Position numbers and translations under genes: made by a program. Positions 1 to 22,143 of a stretch of 64,000 bases of DNA are shown piece after piece. The stretch is from Pagrus major (Eukaryota > Chordata > Actinopteri > Spariformes > Sparidae): contig NC_133223.1 of the NCBI RefSeq assembly GCF_040436345.1, forward strand, positions 15,004,113 through 15,068,112, read 5' to 3'. Each line of letters opens with the position of its first letter. Within the stretch, counting starts at the first letter, position 1. Under the pieces are notes generated by a model. That model did no database searches. It saw only the letters and a list, made by a program, of their open reading frames with translations, and was not told the DNA's origin.

Positions 1-292
1 CATAAATGAGGAAATCAGCTATAGAGACATAAACCGGTTTTTGTACCAGGCTGTAAACATGTTTATTTCTGCTATGAATTATTGATTTAACACACTGAAA
101 GGTACAGATGATCATAATGAGAACTTATTTTTGACACATTTGGCAAAAGCCCGAAACATACATGGAAACAAAAAATGTACCCTTCACCACCAATAAACAC
201 ACACAAAATAAAATGTACATGTTGCATTAGTGCATTAAAAGTAAATAAACTGCACCTCTTCAACATAATAATTATATATTTCTCTGACCCAG

Positions 293-403
293 GATGCATT
301 GCAGGAGATCGCCCAGAGAGAACACTTCATGACAACAGTAGATGGCAGCAACATGTTTGGAAAAGCAACCCGGGTCTCACTCCAACAGACGGTCGTCTTT
401 TAG
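293..403 (+). CDS. Terminal coding exon of an unrecognised gene
   Basis: A pyrimidine-containing acceptor ending CCCAG is followed by 36 open codons and TAG: DALQEIAQREHFM... ending ...SLQQTVVF. The upstream exons lie outside the window. The codons read as an amphipathic helix followed by a short polar tail; I do not recognise the family. An AATAAA at 678-683 gives a plausible 3' UTR of about 290 bases. The orientation matches pdzk1 downstream. It could be a chance open stretch, but acceptor, frame and poly(A) signal all agree. Confidence 0.45.
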   Translation, partial: DALQEIAQREHFMTTVDGSNMFGKATRVSLQQTVVF

Positions 404-677
404 GTCTTTAAATGGTGTTGATCCCCTCAGTCCACAGCAGCTACATCATAATTTTGACTCTACTTAATGTCAAAAGTGTTGTTATCACTGTCTAATTAAA
501 TGGCTTTACCCTGACTGAGAACAGTCTCCGACTCCTGTTATGAAACAGAGCCGATCCATAAAAAAGCGTCTGCATTTTCAGTGCAGTGATTAACTTTTAC
601 TGTTTGCAGTTTTGTTATGCTTGGCTTTGGTGGAGTTTTCTGTCACCTTTGTCCCATGCCCAGGATAGCAGTATCAT

Positions 678-683
678 AATAAA
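678..683 (+). terminator. Poly(A) signal AATAAA of the first gene
   Basis: AATAAA about 275 bases after the stop codon at 401-403. Beyond it, 700-1680 shows no gene and no clear repeat. Confidence 0.4.
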
Positions 684-1689
684 CCTTTTATAACCGAAGG
701 ACTCTCCCATAGCAACCATAAACCTGGAGAGCTAAACTACATCCCAGCCTACCCTGAACCTGGTTCACCTTGTGGATGTTTGTTCAGAAAATAAATATTC
801 ATTTAGTCCACTCTAGTAGAGGGTTGTTCAAGTAGACTTTTATTATTGTTTTGGATTGACATGGACATTTATTTTGCAAGAGTTGCATCAAGGCAATAAG
901 GTTAAACTTTAACCTGAGTTGACATTAAGGTGCAAGACTGGGAGCTGCTTCTTTGAATATTATCTTTTATATCAGCAAGTTTTGACAAAGCTGCTATGCT
1001 GACAGATGTGAATAAGGTGATGTGCCCATTTTTAAGTGAGATATAGACAACCACCCTCACTGTTTCTGAAATCACAGTGTAACTGTTGGTTTTTCTCTGC
1101 ACAATGTCTCAATAAACTCTTCAGTTCTCTTGTTTTAGAAAAAACATTGTCATGCGGACCATTCCGGTCATTTAATTGACCAGATTTCCAATTTTTAAAA
1201 AGTTGTGTTTTAATAGGTTTAATGGATTACAAGTCGATGGGACGTAAACTCATAAGTTTTACTTCATTTTAAGATATGCTCCTGGTACACCAAGACGACC
1301 CAGAATTATATTGTTTTCCTGTTTTCAAGTAGCTTAAAATAATGTGATACTGACAAGATCTGCAGTTGATTTAACTGTGCATGCTCATTTTTGTTCCACA
1401 AAGCTGAACCAATCAGGATTAAAGCAGCAAGATTTATGCAAATGAATATGCACATGATGCGTTTCTCTTGATCTACGTGCTGTGTTATAATAATTCCCGA
1501 CATTGCTGATGTCCCCTTGCGTCATGTACCTGACCACCAAACAGATGACTGCTTCATGGTCAAATCTTCGTCCCTGAGGACAGATTGTACAGGCCATCCC
1601 CTCCTGAGACATTCCTTACACGAGACACTGTTAAATAACTCAACCTTTAGGCTCACCTTTGGCCTGTCAAAGTCCCTGGAGAGAGAGGG

Positions 1690-1790
1690 AGAAGAGGGAG
1701 GGGGGAAGGAGTGGGGAGGAGGAGGACAGGTTGAAGATACAAGCAGATGAGCTCCTCCTTTGGACTGGGATACTGAACAGAGAAGAGCTG
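1690..1790 (+). promoter_or_regulatory. pdzk1: Probable non-coding first exon and promoter-proximal region of pdzk1
   Basis: A purine-rich stretch (GAGGGAGAAGAGGGAGGG and similar) is followed by ...AGAAGAGCTG|GTGAGTTTGA, a strong splice donor at 1791. The next coding acceptor is at 5331-5333, so this would be an untranslated first exon joined across a 3.5 kb intron. The transcription start was not located; the upstream bound is approximate. Confidence 0.4.
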
Positions 1791-2727
1791 GTGAGTTTGA
1801 TTTATAAAAACACTTATTTATATAGTTTTACCTGAGATCAAATAATCATTTAAGATATATAGCAAAAAATTTTGTATAAAGACCCATTTCAGATTGCTAA
1901 AACTATCTAACATTACGTAGAGCGGTGGCTCCTGGGGGCCAGAACACCCACAACGGGTGCCAAGATAAATCTGAAGGGGTGTTTTTCTGACTCTCTGCTA
2001 ATCTTTGCTGGTTTATTATTGGTGAATGGTTCATTATTTGACCTCTATAGGCCTTTGAAAATAAAGCAAAAGCTCACTTTTTGGTTGAACCAGTTCCAAA
2101 CGTTGCTAAGGGGTTACACGTAGACGTTGCTTCGTTTTAAGAGGTTCACACAAGCCAAACAGGTTGAGGACCACTACCTACAGTAGAAAAAGGTTCCTCT
2201 ATATTAACATAGATTCAACTGTTGAGGGTGAGCTGTGTTGATTTTGCGGAATAAACTTTTATGAAGGCAATTATGTTAGCTTGCAGTGCATTTACATTAT
2301 CTCAGTTTATACAATTATTTCTGATCATTCTGGTACTGATTCTGACGCTGGATGTATTAATTCCTGCGTTGTGTTTTTCAAATTAAAAATTAACGCACAA
2401 ATACACACTGAGACAAGACAGAAGGAGCTGTAGGACTTTAACAGAACTTTTAGGATCTGTTAACTTCTGTATGTCTGTCGGTCGGCGTGTACATCAGCTC
2501 ATACACACACATTCCAACAAACACATCCTTTATGCTCATACGGAAGTCTAATAAGATTATTACATGGCATTCATAGTCCAGGCTGTCTTTTAAAGGACTC
2601 TCGTCACCACAGTCAGCTGTTTCTGCTATTAACCATTAACTGCCACTGCTGCACTGACATGAAAGATTAACTTTTCATCTGAAGCTACAGGTGTATGGGT
2701 GTTTAAAGGGTGGGGTTACATTAAAAC

Positions 2728-4759
2728 CAGTGGCGGATCGTGCCTATCAGAACTGGGCCTTCTGTCCCCCCCCCCCCAAAAAAATCACTAACTAAAAATA
2801 TGTTAAGCTTTAGGCAAAATATAATTTTACTGCTCCATCTTCAAAAAATGTGTTGTTCTAGTTATGCACACAGCCACACACACAGCCACACACACGTACA
2901 CACACGCACACACTATCGGACGTCAGGTAGTCACTTTATGAACAATCATTTAACAAGTGTGTGGAGCAAAACACTGCAGCAAAAACAGCAATAAAAAATC
3001 AGTTCCACTCACCAATGACGTTCACTTAAAGACAAAATCCATCCTCCTGTCCTTTTGGATGAATTTTTCAATAACCCGGTCATAAAGCTGACCACTGGTT
3101 TTCAGATCCAAGAGAACCTGCTTTTCAATAGCTATGGAAGCTAATGCAGAGAGTCGGGATTGTCCTGTTGTGTTCCTCGCATATGTTTTTATCCTTTTGA
3201 GGGCAGAAAATGTCCTTTCCACGGATGCAGTGGTGACAGGGATCGTTAAAACTAAACATGTTAGTGCATATAGCTAGTCAAACTGCTAAGATTATCATAG
3301 CCTTTCCAATTCCACGCACCCTTGTCGGTCCCAAACAACAAGCACACCCAGCAGTAGAGCCTCTTGCATCGAACTGAGCCTGTAAGCCAAGTGTATCGTT
3401 CCCACTTGCTAGCCTGAAAATGGTGCACATAGCCTGCTTTTGCAGGTTGATTGAGCTCGAGGTGTTCGGGCGTTGGGCGGCCTTTTTTAACAATGTCCAT
3501 CTTTTCATTAAACGGTCGTCTTGAAAAGGGCACTGACAATAAATCCGCAACAATATCATCTCCACCTGTTGCCATTTTCAACGTCGGCTATCAATCACAA
3601 CTCGCTAGTTAAGCTAGGTCTCACGTGACTGAGCAAGCGGGCCTTCTAGAATACCCTGGAGCCGTAGAAAATCTTAACGAATACGCCCATCGGCTACAAA
3701 TCCAAATATGATTGGTTGATCAAATTGTCAATCCAAATGTACACTCTCATTACGTTTAATGGTCAGGGCATTCTATAAAGGAAATAGAATACCCTGGATG
3801 GAGGAAATTCTCCCCAGAGACACCGTAGAAAAATATCTGATTGGTTGAATTTTTTTCCAACACAAAACCACTCAAATGCGCAGTGTACGGACAGAAAACT
3901 GGGCCATGCATTCATACATTTTATTTCCTCCGTTTTCCCGTGATAACGAGTGAATTTCATTTGTTTTCTCAAGATCTCGAGTTATTATCTCGAAATAACA
4001 GCTGCCGTTTTCCCGAGATAATGGGATAATTTTCTTGAGATCTCGAGATAACGAAACTTTGTTTTCCCGAGATAACGATATAATTAATTTGAGAACTCAA
4101 GATAATGACTGTGATATGATAGGCCTGAGATTATGGAGACCTCATAGCTGGTCAGCTATGTAGTTAACGACGACATCAGGCTCACTTAGATTGCGCCGCC
4201 GATATAGCTGAAGCCTTGCTAACCGTCTTTTTAGATTGCGCACACTAATGTGTATATTATCTGTAATAGCAAGGCATAATGCTGTTTCAGCCTGTGTCAG
4301 GCCTTGATTGAAGATATGTGACATGTGGTGATCGACATGCTCCTGCTCCTCTGACATTGCTACACTGAATGATGTTTCCTGCAATGATTTAATATACTAC
4401 ACTATTGTTTTGTTTTCTCGAGATCTCGAATTAATTATATCGTTATCTCGGGAAAACAAAGTTTCGTTATCTCGAGATCTCGAGAAAATTATCCCGTTAT
4501 CTCGGGAAAACGGCAGTTGTTATTTCGAGATAATAACTTGAGATCTCAAGAAAACAAATGAAATGAACTCGTTATCACGGGAAAACGGAGGAAATAAAAT
4601 GTATGAATGCATGGCCCTTTAGGGCTTCCGTAGAAAACTACAGAAACAAGCCGGTGTAACTTTATTTTATTTATAGAATTAATAAGATACGTTTCTTTTT
4701 CATCTGAGGATTCCAGGGCCTTCTCTGAATACCTTGAAGGCCTTGAAGATTGGCCACTG
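2728..4759 (-). mobile_element. hAT DNA transposon copy with 8-bp target duplication, internally deleted
   Basis: It begins CAGTGGCGGATC and ends TTGGCCACTG, imperfect inverted ends, and is flanked on both sides by ATTAAAAC (2720-2727 and 4760-4767), the 8-bp duplication typical of hAT. On the minus strand 3261-3581 encodes an N-terminal TTF/BED-like zinc-finger segment (RPFNEKMDIVKKGRPTPEHL; ...YCWVCLLFGTDKG), and 3022-3222 encodes the C-terminal hAT dimerisation motif (ERTFSALKRIKTYARNTTGQ...RLSALASIAIE). The catalytic core between them is missing. A second inverted-repeat element is nested at 3901-4617. It lies in pdzk1 intron 1. Confidence 0.8.
3901..4617. mobile_element. Nested inverted-repeat DNA element with integrase-like ORF fragment
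   Basis: The ends are near-perfect inverted repeats of about 190 bp: GGGCCATGCATTCATAC on the left and GTATGAATGCATGGCCC on the right, rich in CGAGATAAC-type units. Between the arms, minus strand 4142-4384 encodes 80 residues (…EHVDHHMSHIFNQGLTQAET…ISVRNLKRRLARLQLYRRRN…) resembling the N-terminal part of the integrase-like DDE proteins common in fish genomes (IS3EU-type by recollection). No catalytic domain remains, so the copy is non-autonomous. No clear target duplication was seen. The family assignment is tentative. Confidence 0.55.
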
Positions 4760-5336
4760 ATTAAAACACATTTTGCGATTGATATAATTAATTATTTGGT
4801 CATATATGCAGCAAATTTTTTTTCAACAGTTTTGTCCCTGCAGCCATTACACTGAGGAATAAGTCATAGCTATATTTTGCACAGGTGATTATTTATTGCT
4901 GCTTTTATTTATTCACTCATTGCTGTATTTATTTTATTTACTTATCTTTTTTTTATATTTTATCCATTATGTACGTTTTTTACAACCTAAACAATTTTTA
5001 CTGATTCATTTTGTTTTATTTTCTTTTTACTGTTAGTATTTTAGTTCACTTCAATATCTTAGTATGATCTGGACCTGTAAGAACTTTTTAATTTGCCATT
5101 TTTTAATTTCCACTGTCCTAAGTTGGATGATGTTTGATATGTGCCTCTATGTTTTTCCCATATGTGTGTGTATGAGGACTCTACAGCAAACAAAATCTAC
5201 CTCTGGGTACTAATAAAGTAACTTGAACTTTAATTGTTTATAAACTGACTGCAGAGGTCAACTTGTGTTCACTTCAATTAAAAATTCCAAGAGCCACGTA
5301 TAATTTGTGTATTCACCCTCTCCTCCATGTTAGGAC

Positions 5337-14626
<9,290 letters not shown>

Positions 14627-15094
14627 GAAGGCACTGAAGGACCTCTTGCCTGATTTGTCCTACACCCACCTTATGTTGATCCACCTTTTTTTTAACAATC
14701 AGCTGTAAGTACTTCATACATCCAATTAGAAAGAGAGATGGAGGAAAAAACAGACCAAAGGAAAGACTTTTGAAATTCACTGCCACCATGTCAATCATAG
14801 CTGAACAGTGCCATGTAAAAAAGTGCTGAGAACAAAATGTGAGAATAGATCTACTCATGAATGAACCTCTGCAATGATCTGTCCAAAACCTGAGATTACC
14901 AATGTAATGTGTTCAACATAAAAGCTAGAGCCTGCAGAACCTAAGCTAAGACTGTTAATGTTGCCAATGAAATGTAGAGTTTCATGTATTTTTTCTCTTT
15001 GCAAAGACTGCTGCCTTTATTTAATGCTCAAAAAATTAAGTGTTGTTCCCATTTCTGAAATGAAAGTAAATGAATGACAGCTCCCATGAACACA

Positions 15095-15100
15095 AATAAA
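15095..15100 (+). terminator. pdzk1: Candidate poly(A) signal of pdzk1
   Basis: AATAAA about 470 bases after the stop at 14624-14626, in the 1.0 kb gap between the convergent genes pdzk1 and gpr89. No other gene was seen between 14627 and 15637. Confidence 0.4.
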
Positions 15101-15637
15101 TGAACACGTACTATCCGAGTAAATCTTTATGGGTATTTGTTCCCTATTAAATGACAAGTCTCATTAAAAAGAACAGCCGTTTCAGGACGGAGATCACGTG
15201 TGACACCGTGATCTTTCCTTCATAAAGTCCATTGACACCTCAGTGAAAAAGAAGAAGGGATGTGCTGTGAACAGAACAGCTCCAGTGTGTTCAGACAAAA
15301 GAGTAAAGATCATTTTGGCCAAAATAATAAACATTTAAGAGCACAGAGAAAAGAAAAGTGGTTGCATTTATGGGTAAAATCTAATTCTTAATAATAATAT
15401 TTGTTCTGTAAGTATTTTGATTGAAGAGAAGTCCAGTTTCAAAGCTGTTTCCTCATGTGCTCCGATAGTTCCCCATCACTCGCACCCAACAATTAGCCAT
15501 TCCTGATTCAGGAATAGGCAATCCATAGAATTATGTCCTATATATAAAAAAAGCGATTTCTGGATATCTCTTAAATCCAGAGTCAAAGTCACACCAGTGG
15601 TCAGGAGTCACATCCATGTGGGTAGACATGTGGAGAA

Positions 15638-16562
15638 TCACAGGGTCATGTGTTTCTCTGGCGCCTGCTTGTGGGCGAGATACAGGAAGAGGATGCTGGA
15701 CAGGGCGCTGACCAGGAAGATGACGTCAAACCAGCGGTGGTAGAAGTTGAACTGCAGTTCTCCCAGCACCTCTGTCACGATGGAGCGATACTCCAGCGGC
15801 ATGCTCATACGCATCAGCAGTACAGATGATACAAAATACATCCCCTGAGACACAAAGAGAGAGAGAAAGTTTTGCTTCATCTGTTTGTAATGGAGGCTTT
15901 TAAGGGCCAAAACTAAATATATACATAAACATATAAAAACATGAATAAAATGCTTAAATAAATGAATGAATATAGAATAATATAATACAACGTTTAAACA
16001 AAAAAGTGAGTGCAACACACTCACCATGATCTGAGCGAGGACAAGCACGATGACATTGGAGGACTTGCTGCTTGATATTGCGTAGAAGAACTAAAAACAA
16101 ACAGACGTACCACTCAAAAAAAATGATCTCTGATTTGTAGCCATTTCACTGTGCATCATGTGATACTTTTACCTTTGTGAGGGTGATGAGTAAGCCACGG
16201 ATGGATGTAACGATTATGATTCCCACCAAGATGAAAGAGATGTGTTGGGACCAAAATTTTACCTGAGGGGGGAAAAAAGAGAACAAAAAAAATATGAAAA
16301 ACAAAGCAATGAAAAGAAACAGAGGCTGATAGCTTTTAATCTGCATTCATCATTTATTCATTAAAATTTTAACATGATGCCATCCTCTGTGAGTGTGAGC
16401 TATGTGAACTCAATCAAATAACCGTCTACGTGGTGAAAAGATTAAAAGCAATCATGACCAGCTTCACTGCTGAGAAAGCAGGCAGAGAGATGATAATGGG
16501 CCAGCGATTATCTTTACAGGAGGCCATGCAGCATGACATGTGACTGTTTCTGCAGGTGTGTG

Positions 16563-16619
<57 letters not shown>

Positions 16620-17576
16620 ATCTTACATCAAACTGGATACCCAAGTAGTTCACTGTAATTTCAATGCCCCTCGTCACTGGATCTGTCTTTCCAACTCGAT
16701 CGAACACAATGTTTATAGTGGCCTGACAAAACAAGAGGGATTTTAAGTTAAAATTTAATCTGTAATAAACAACACAAAAATGATGTATCATGGCTGAAGC
16801 ACTCACAGTATCTACGGCTTAGTGTGAGGGAAAGACACAATGGCAGAATACAACTGTGGATGTTCTCACCATGAAGATTTTCCAAACACAATAGATGGAA
16901 AAGAAGTAGCCGAGGAAGTTGAAGTATTTCCCCTGGAATGTCTTTGAGTACTCAATTCGCTCCTAAGATAAGATAAGAAGAGATGGTAAATAATTAGCAA
17001 GGGGTCATGTGATGTAACACTGCATGTGGTGATATATAGAGGCAATAAACCTGGCTCAAATTACAGTAGGAGAAATTCTAAGCATTTAAAGGCCCAGTGT
17101 GTGGGATTTAGTGGCATCTAGTGGTGAGGTTACAGATCGCAACTAACTGAAACCCTCTTGTTTCACCCTTAAACAGACTGGCCACTAAAAACATGAAGAT
17201 CTTACACACTGGACCTCTAAATAGAAATAGATCTGTAGCATGTTACAGATGTTTATGTTAAGCACATGCATGGAAAAACTTGAGTTAATGTATCAAATTA
17301 GAGGCTGCTATATTTAAGTGGGTTTGGTGTGGTTAAACCAGCATTAATAAATATCACTGACTACCATTTAATCAAATGACCATGTGTGATGTGAAAGGGG
17401 TCCCTTATAGTACCAGAATGAAAGACATTTTAGTTGGAAGCTCTACTGAGCTCTTTAGCCTCTTCTGGCTTATTGTCCTTTTCGTTTCCCTCCATGATGT
17501 TTGCTTTTAACCAGCTCTGTAATCTTTGACAGAACCGCTGACCACACTGCCCACTGTAATAATCAACGGAGGTAGT

Positions 17577-17610
<34 letters not shown>

Positions 17611-20600
17611 ACAATTGAAAGGAAACACAAACAAGCATGTTAACCTGTACCCAGATTAACAGGTAATAAAGCTCCAGATTGATAAGATTCAGCAAGTGAG
17701 AATTTGTTTTGGGAGATGGGCCTTTGTTGAATGATTATCAGGAGGGATGGACAGACCTTGATGGTCAAAGAAAGCACAGAGATTAGGCTTCAGCTGAGCC
17801 TTCACAGGAGTCATAAAATAGTCAGAGCTATCAACCGTGCAAGTCGAGACACATTCAAAACTTTAAGCATGCGTGAACCTGTAAAAACAGGTTTTTGGGG
17901 CACTTGGGCACCACAGAAATAAGTTGTGAACACAAGATGTGAATATTGTTACCTTTTGATTTGGCAAACCAGTTAGCAAACTGTTGCTTATTTACACACT
18001 CAGCAGTTACAGAGCAACATTGTGATTCATTTGGCGTTTTGTTTGAGTCCACTGTTTGTGTGCATGTGCTTACCTTGGTGGCTTGCAGGTCCACGGTCTC
18101 AAGAAAGAGTTGTCTACTCAGCTCCTCCAGAGCATCGACCTCCTGCTGGATCAGAGAGAGGTCTGGAGGGAAGAAGTTAAGGCTGATATCTGCTACAAAT
18201 ACTGCAGATAATTAGTACATAGGTATCTGGAAAGCTAAAAAAATGAAGCCCTTTTTCAGTCTTTTTCAATATAAGTATAAAGGATACTTTCGCTTCCTGT
18301 TTGTGTGGAGGTGACACTCTTGATCATGCCCCAGAATCCTGTCTGTTTGTTCTGGTCTTCCCCACGCTGGTACATCTGCCTCCGTGTCATGGCAATTCTA
18401 GACGCACAGAAAAATTTGTTGTGGCACAATAATTCATTTTATCTATGAAAAAATGAAATCATGTTTTGTTAACTCACCGTTTCTTCTTGCTGACAATCAT
18501 GTCCATAGTCTGGAGCAGCCGTCTCTCCAGAGCAAGAATGTCGCTGTCTGTTACATTTCTGTGAAAAAAACAACGCAGGAAGCATGATTCAGGATAGTAA
18601 TGTGTGATGCATAAGGAGGCCCAGATTAACACTGTGTGATATAGCTGCTAAGGGTAAAATAAGAATAAACCCACAGCTGAGCTTACCTGAGGAAATAGGA
18701 CATGTATGTGTAGGGACAGTTGACGGCACCAAACCCAGACAACAGAGCCATGAGTGTGACTCCAATCACACCAACACGACTGATTAGCTGCTCGATGGAG
18801 AGGATGCCTGAACAAAAGACAACAACAGAGTGAAAACCAACACAGCGTTGTTTCGCTTGCTTTTCAACACCTCTGTGCAGATAACGGGCTATTATTATTG
18901 TCATATGAAAATGTAGGTCATCTTACATTTTGGAAAATGTTATATTGTGATATGGCGTAAGTGTTATCTTTTCCTGGTTTCAAAGGCTGCAATACAGTTA
19001 GTTAGTTAGTTAGTTACAACTAATGCCATTTTCTGATGCACAGTCATAAATTACAGAGGAGAAGGTTGCTTTCTCACCATGTTTTGGACTCAGGATGGGG
19101 AATGGGTCTCCCAACTTCCAGAAGAAATACATGAAGGTGAACCAGACCATGCAAGCGAACAGAAGCTTCTGTCTCTGCACTACACAGACACAAAGCAAAC
19201 AGCTTTCTGTTATATGACATGTGAAATAAAATCTGACAAACAACATCATTAACTTGTGTCTGTCATTTTCAGTGGGCAGCTTATCAGCTATACTCACACA
19301 GGCGTATGTTGCTGACAACAAAGTAACCAATGTAGAAAGGCACCACGAAGATTAGAACCAGCAGTATCACATACAGATTCAACTTCCAGTGGAAATACCT
19401 GGAACTGTTGCAAAGACATAAGGGTTACAATTCTTCACATGCAATAAGTAACAATAAAAAAAGAGTTATATACCACATAAAATGTACTTACCTACTACTT
19501 AAGGCACCAAGAATCTCGAAGATGATGAGCTCAAACATGGTACATGAAAAAGCAAATGTGATGGAGAAAACCACCTGGACGATGTACTGTCGCACCTGTC
19601 AATAAACACAAAAACACTCAAGACTGTTGGCCATCTGTGATTGATGGAAGGCTGCTGCTCTGTTTGTGATGACCAGGTGAAGACTGTCATGAGTTTTTCT
19701 CATTGAGATCATTCTAACATTTGGGCCTTTAGTCAATACACCCATCCTCGTGGTCAATAATAAATGAATGCATTACCTCATAATCTTTGAACAGCTGCCG
19801 CATGAAGAATAACCAGCCAAATCCAAAGAACAGCACCTGTGTTGGTTTACATGGGAATTATTTGGAAGAAGGAGAGAAGGGAAAAATGACATCGTCACAT
19901 TTTTCATTTACTAAAGGCTCTTTGCAGAATGATACTTTTTCAGTCTGTGTTTCATCAAGCAAACAATTTTGAGTAAATTGAAAAACAAATTAGCCAAGGA
20001 TCAAACAAGAGAATTAGCTCATGTCAAGTCTATGAATAAAGATTTGCCATTTTTTGCCTGAATTAAAATATAGTAGCTTCAGGCAGGCCCGCCAACAGAA
20101 ATGGCTGCGCCCCTGAAAAAGTTGAGTGAATGGGCCCCTCACCAAAATCTGCTTTGCTCATATCAATGCATGTGTGTGCTCTTTCCTACATAAACACATT
20201 CAGTAAGTCTTATCTATTATCAAAATAATCCTCTTTCTCACAGGTATTGGTGGCTCCTTCACTTGCGCTAGCTAGGCCTACCTCTTGGCTAATAACAGTA
20301 ACTGTTATGTTAGCTTCCTGGCTATCGTTGTCCCCTCATGAGCCTGGCGAGAGCAGTTTCCCAATCTGACAGAATAAAGTTGGTTATAACATATTGGTTA
20401 TATTATTATTATTTGGGTTTAAATCTCTTGCCAGCACCCTCTTTGGGGTCCTCGCATAAGGAAATTTACACTGACATAGTACAGTGTTTGCCCACAGTTT
20501 ACTATTAACATTTTGAGAGGGGGTTTTCATTCTAGCTTACATTTTACAGAAGGAACAATAAATAAAATGTTATTTTTTTTATGTTTTAATACGTGATGGT

Positions 20601-20970
20601 GAGTTTTCTGTTTAAATAAAACTGGTTATCAGTGCTTATATTATGGTGAACAGGGGGGCTTAAGGGGGGGTTTCCTTCCTCCCCCTAATGAGCAGCCCTG
20701 GGTCCTGCTGACTGTGTGGACAGTTTTAGCATGCTGACTGTTTTCAAGACGTCTTCAGCCATGTCACTTCTACAGGAAGCACTACAGCAACAACACTAGT
20801 TGGAGATCACACAGAACTGCGTAGGTAATAGTGAACATAACATTTGCTTACAACATGCGCTGGGTATTCTCGTTCAATGAAGACACAGACGCTGCTATTC
20901 GTCGAGTTTGTGACAATTAACAAGTTACCTGTGAGGTGAACATGATGACTGAGTCCACCAGAAACGACAT
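15638..20970 (-). CDS. gpr89: GPR89, Golgi pH regulator (GPHR), complete
   Basis: Multi-pass Golgi membrane protein; the mammalian protein is an anion channel needed for Golgi acidification. Coding exons in transcript order: 20970-20929, 19836-19777, 19595-19492, 19398-19298, 19179-19078, 18807-18687, 18558-18478, 18397-18288, 18162-18074, 16962-16870, 16722-16627, 16262-16173, 16090-16025, 15844-15638. All have consensus splice sites and matching phases; the sum is 1362 nt, 453 aa plus stop, against 455 in human. It starts [20 protein letters not shown] and ends [13 protein letters not shown]. Diagnostic segments include [40 protein letters not shown] and the cytosolic loop [19 protein letters not shown]. 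The last intron-rich part holds (GT)n and (CA)n tracts. No defect was seen; single-copy housekeeping gene by expectation. Confidence 0.97.
16558..16618. repeat. (GT)n microsatellite in a gpr89 intron
   Basis: About 30 GT units just downstream, in gpr89 orientation, of the exon at 16627-16722; its near end is 8 bases from the donor. Length changes could affect that donor's surroundings. Confidence 0.95.
17090..17222. repeat. Short MITE (GGCATCTAGTGGTGAGGTT family)
   Basis: Starts AGGCCCAGTGTGTGGGATTT and ends ATCTTACACACTGGACCT, an imperfect inverted end pair around about 130 bp, in a gpr89 intron. Related sequence at 12393. Confidence 0.55.
17579..17608. repeat. (CA)n microsatellite
   Basis: About 14-15 CA units in a gpr89 intron. 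Confidence 0.9.
20085..20720. repeat. Probable dispersed element in gpr89 intron 1, unclassified
   Basis: Begins CAGGCCCGCCAACAGAAATG and contains a G-run near its right end, followed by AGCAGCCCTGGG. The ends recall hAT-type CAGG termini, but no inverted partner could be fixed. No coding sequence. Confidence 0.3.
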
Positions 20971-21250
20971 GATGGTGTCTGTAAAACAACCTTTAGTCCG
21001 CAAAAAAACTGATTGTACAGGTGCAGCGGGGTCGAGGGCCGTTTCAGTTCATGCTGATACGCAAAAATAATCAGGTTTGAAAAGTCTGAAATGTGTGTTA
21101 TGTTGCTATCGAGCTCATTTTAGGAGCAGAGTAGATTCATGGCTGCTTCACTGTCAAGTTACAACGGTCGCTCCTGTGTGTACGTCACCGTGATGAGTCC
21201 GACAAACACACTTCCGTCGCAAAACTGTGACGTGTCATAAAAAAAATTAC
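20971..21250 (-). promoter_or_regulatory. gpr89: gpr89 5' UTR and promoter region
   Basis: Upstream of the ATG on the minus strand. It contains two CRE-like half sites (TACGTCAC at 21181-21188 and TGACGTGT at about 21229). No TATA box was seen. The transcription start is not fixed from sequence. Confidence 0.35.
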
Positions 21251-21647
21251 AAATAGATCACAAGATCGTGCTAAGGATTAAAATATTTCGTAATATTGTA
21301 AAACATGTCTAAACTCATTGTAAATCATGAACTGAACGCGGTTGCTTTATTTAAAGCTGTGAGGATTTTTGAAGTGCCGTTGTAAATACGAGATTTACCC
21401 GCAGAGGGCGACAAAACAGCAAACTACAGTTTTTACTGCTGCTACCCATCACAGCACTACTACTACCACTGCAGGTACATACAGTTTTCTATTGTTTAAT
21501 GTGAAGACTTTTATGAGTTTGACAGAAAACTCATTTTTTAAGACTTTGACAAAATGAGTAAAGTATCAATTTCAAGATTTGAGACTGTCTCAGCCTTTTT
21601 TTTACATTCTCCCACATCCTGACCTTGAAATAATGCTAACCCATTAA

Positions 21648-21752
21648 TCAGAATCAGAATCAGAAATACTTTATTGATCCCCGAGGGGAAATTGCTCACG
21701 TTACAGCTTTCAAAGTTCAAAGTTCAAAGTTCAGAATATGCAGAAAACAATG

Positions 21753-21786
<34 letters not shown>

Positions 21787-22085
21787 TAATAATAATATCT
21801 ATATATAAACAAGAACACCGAAAACAAAACAAAATACATGAAAAGTGCACTCAGCTAGAATAAATATACATATATACAGAGCAATAAATAATGCCAAAGT
21901 TGAAAACACATTTGCCATTGCACACTGTTTGTCTTAAATTGCAAGAGAGAGAGAGAGAAACAAAGCGTCCAGAGTCCTCCTATTGACCTATTGAGTGAGG
22001 AGTTGAACAGTTTGATGGCCACAGGCAGGAATGATTTCCTGTGGCGCTCTGTGGTGCATCTTGGTGGGATCATACTGCAGGGGAG
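21648..22085 (-). mobile_element. LINE 3' end
   Basis: The minus strand ends in GATCAATAAAGTATTTCTGA and repeated ATTCTG units, a tail common to fish non-LTR elements. Just upstream, minus 21855-22073 encodes MIPPRCTTERHRKSFLPVAI KLFNSS, typical of the end of a LINE reverse-transcriptase protein. A (TAA)n tract lies inside at about 21750-21790. Heavily 5' truncated. Confidence 0.65.
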
Positions 22086-22143
22086 ACTGCAGTATCTCAG
22101 GGAAGAAAAAGTGACTTGACTTGGGATTCGACTTGGCTTAAAC

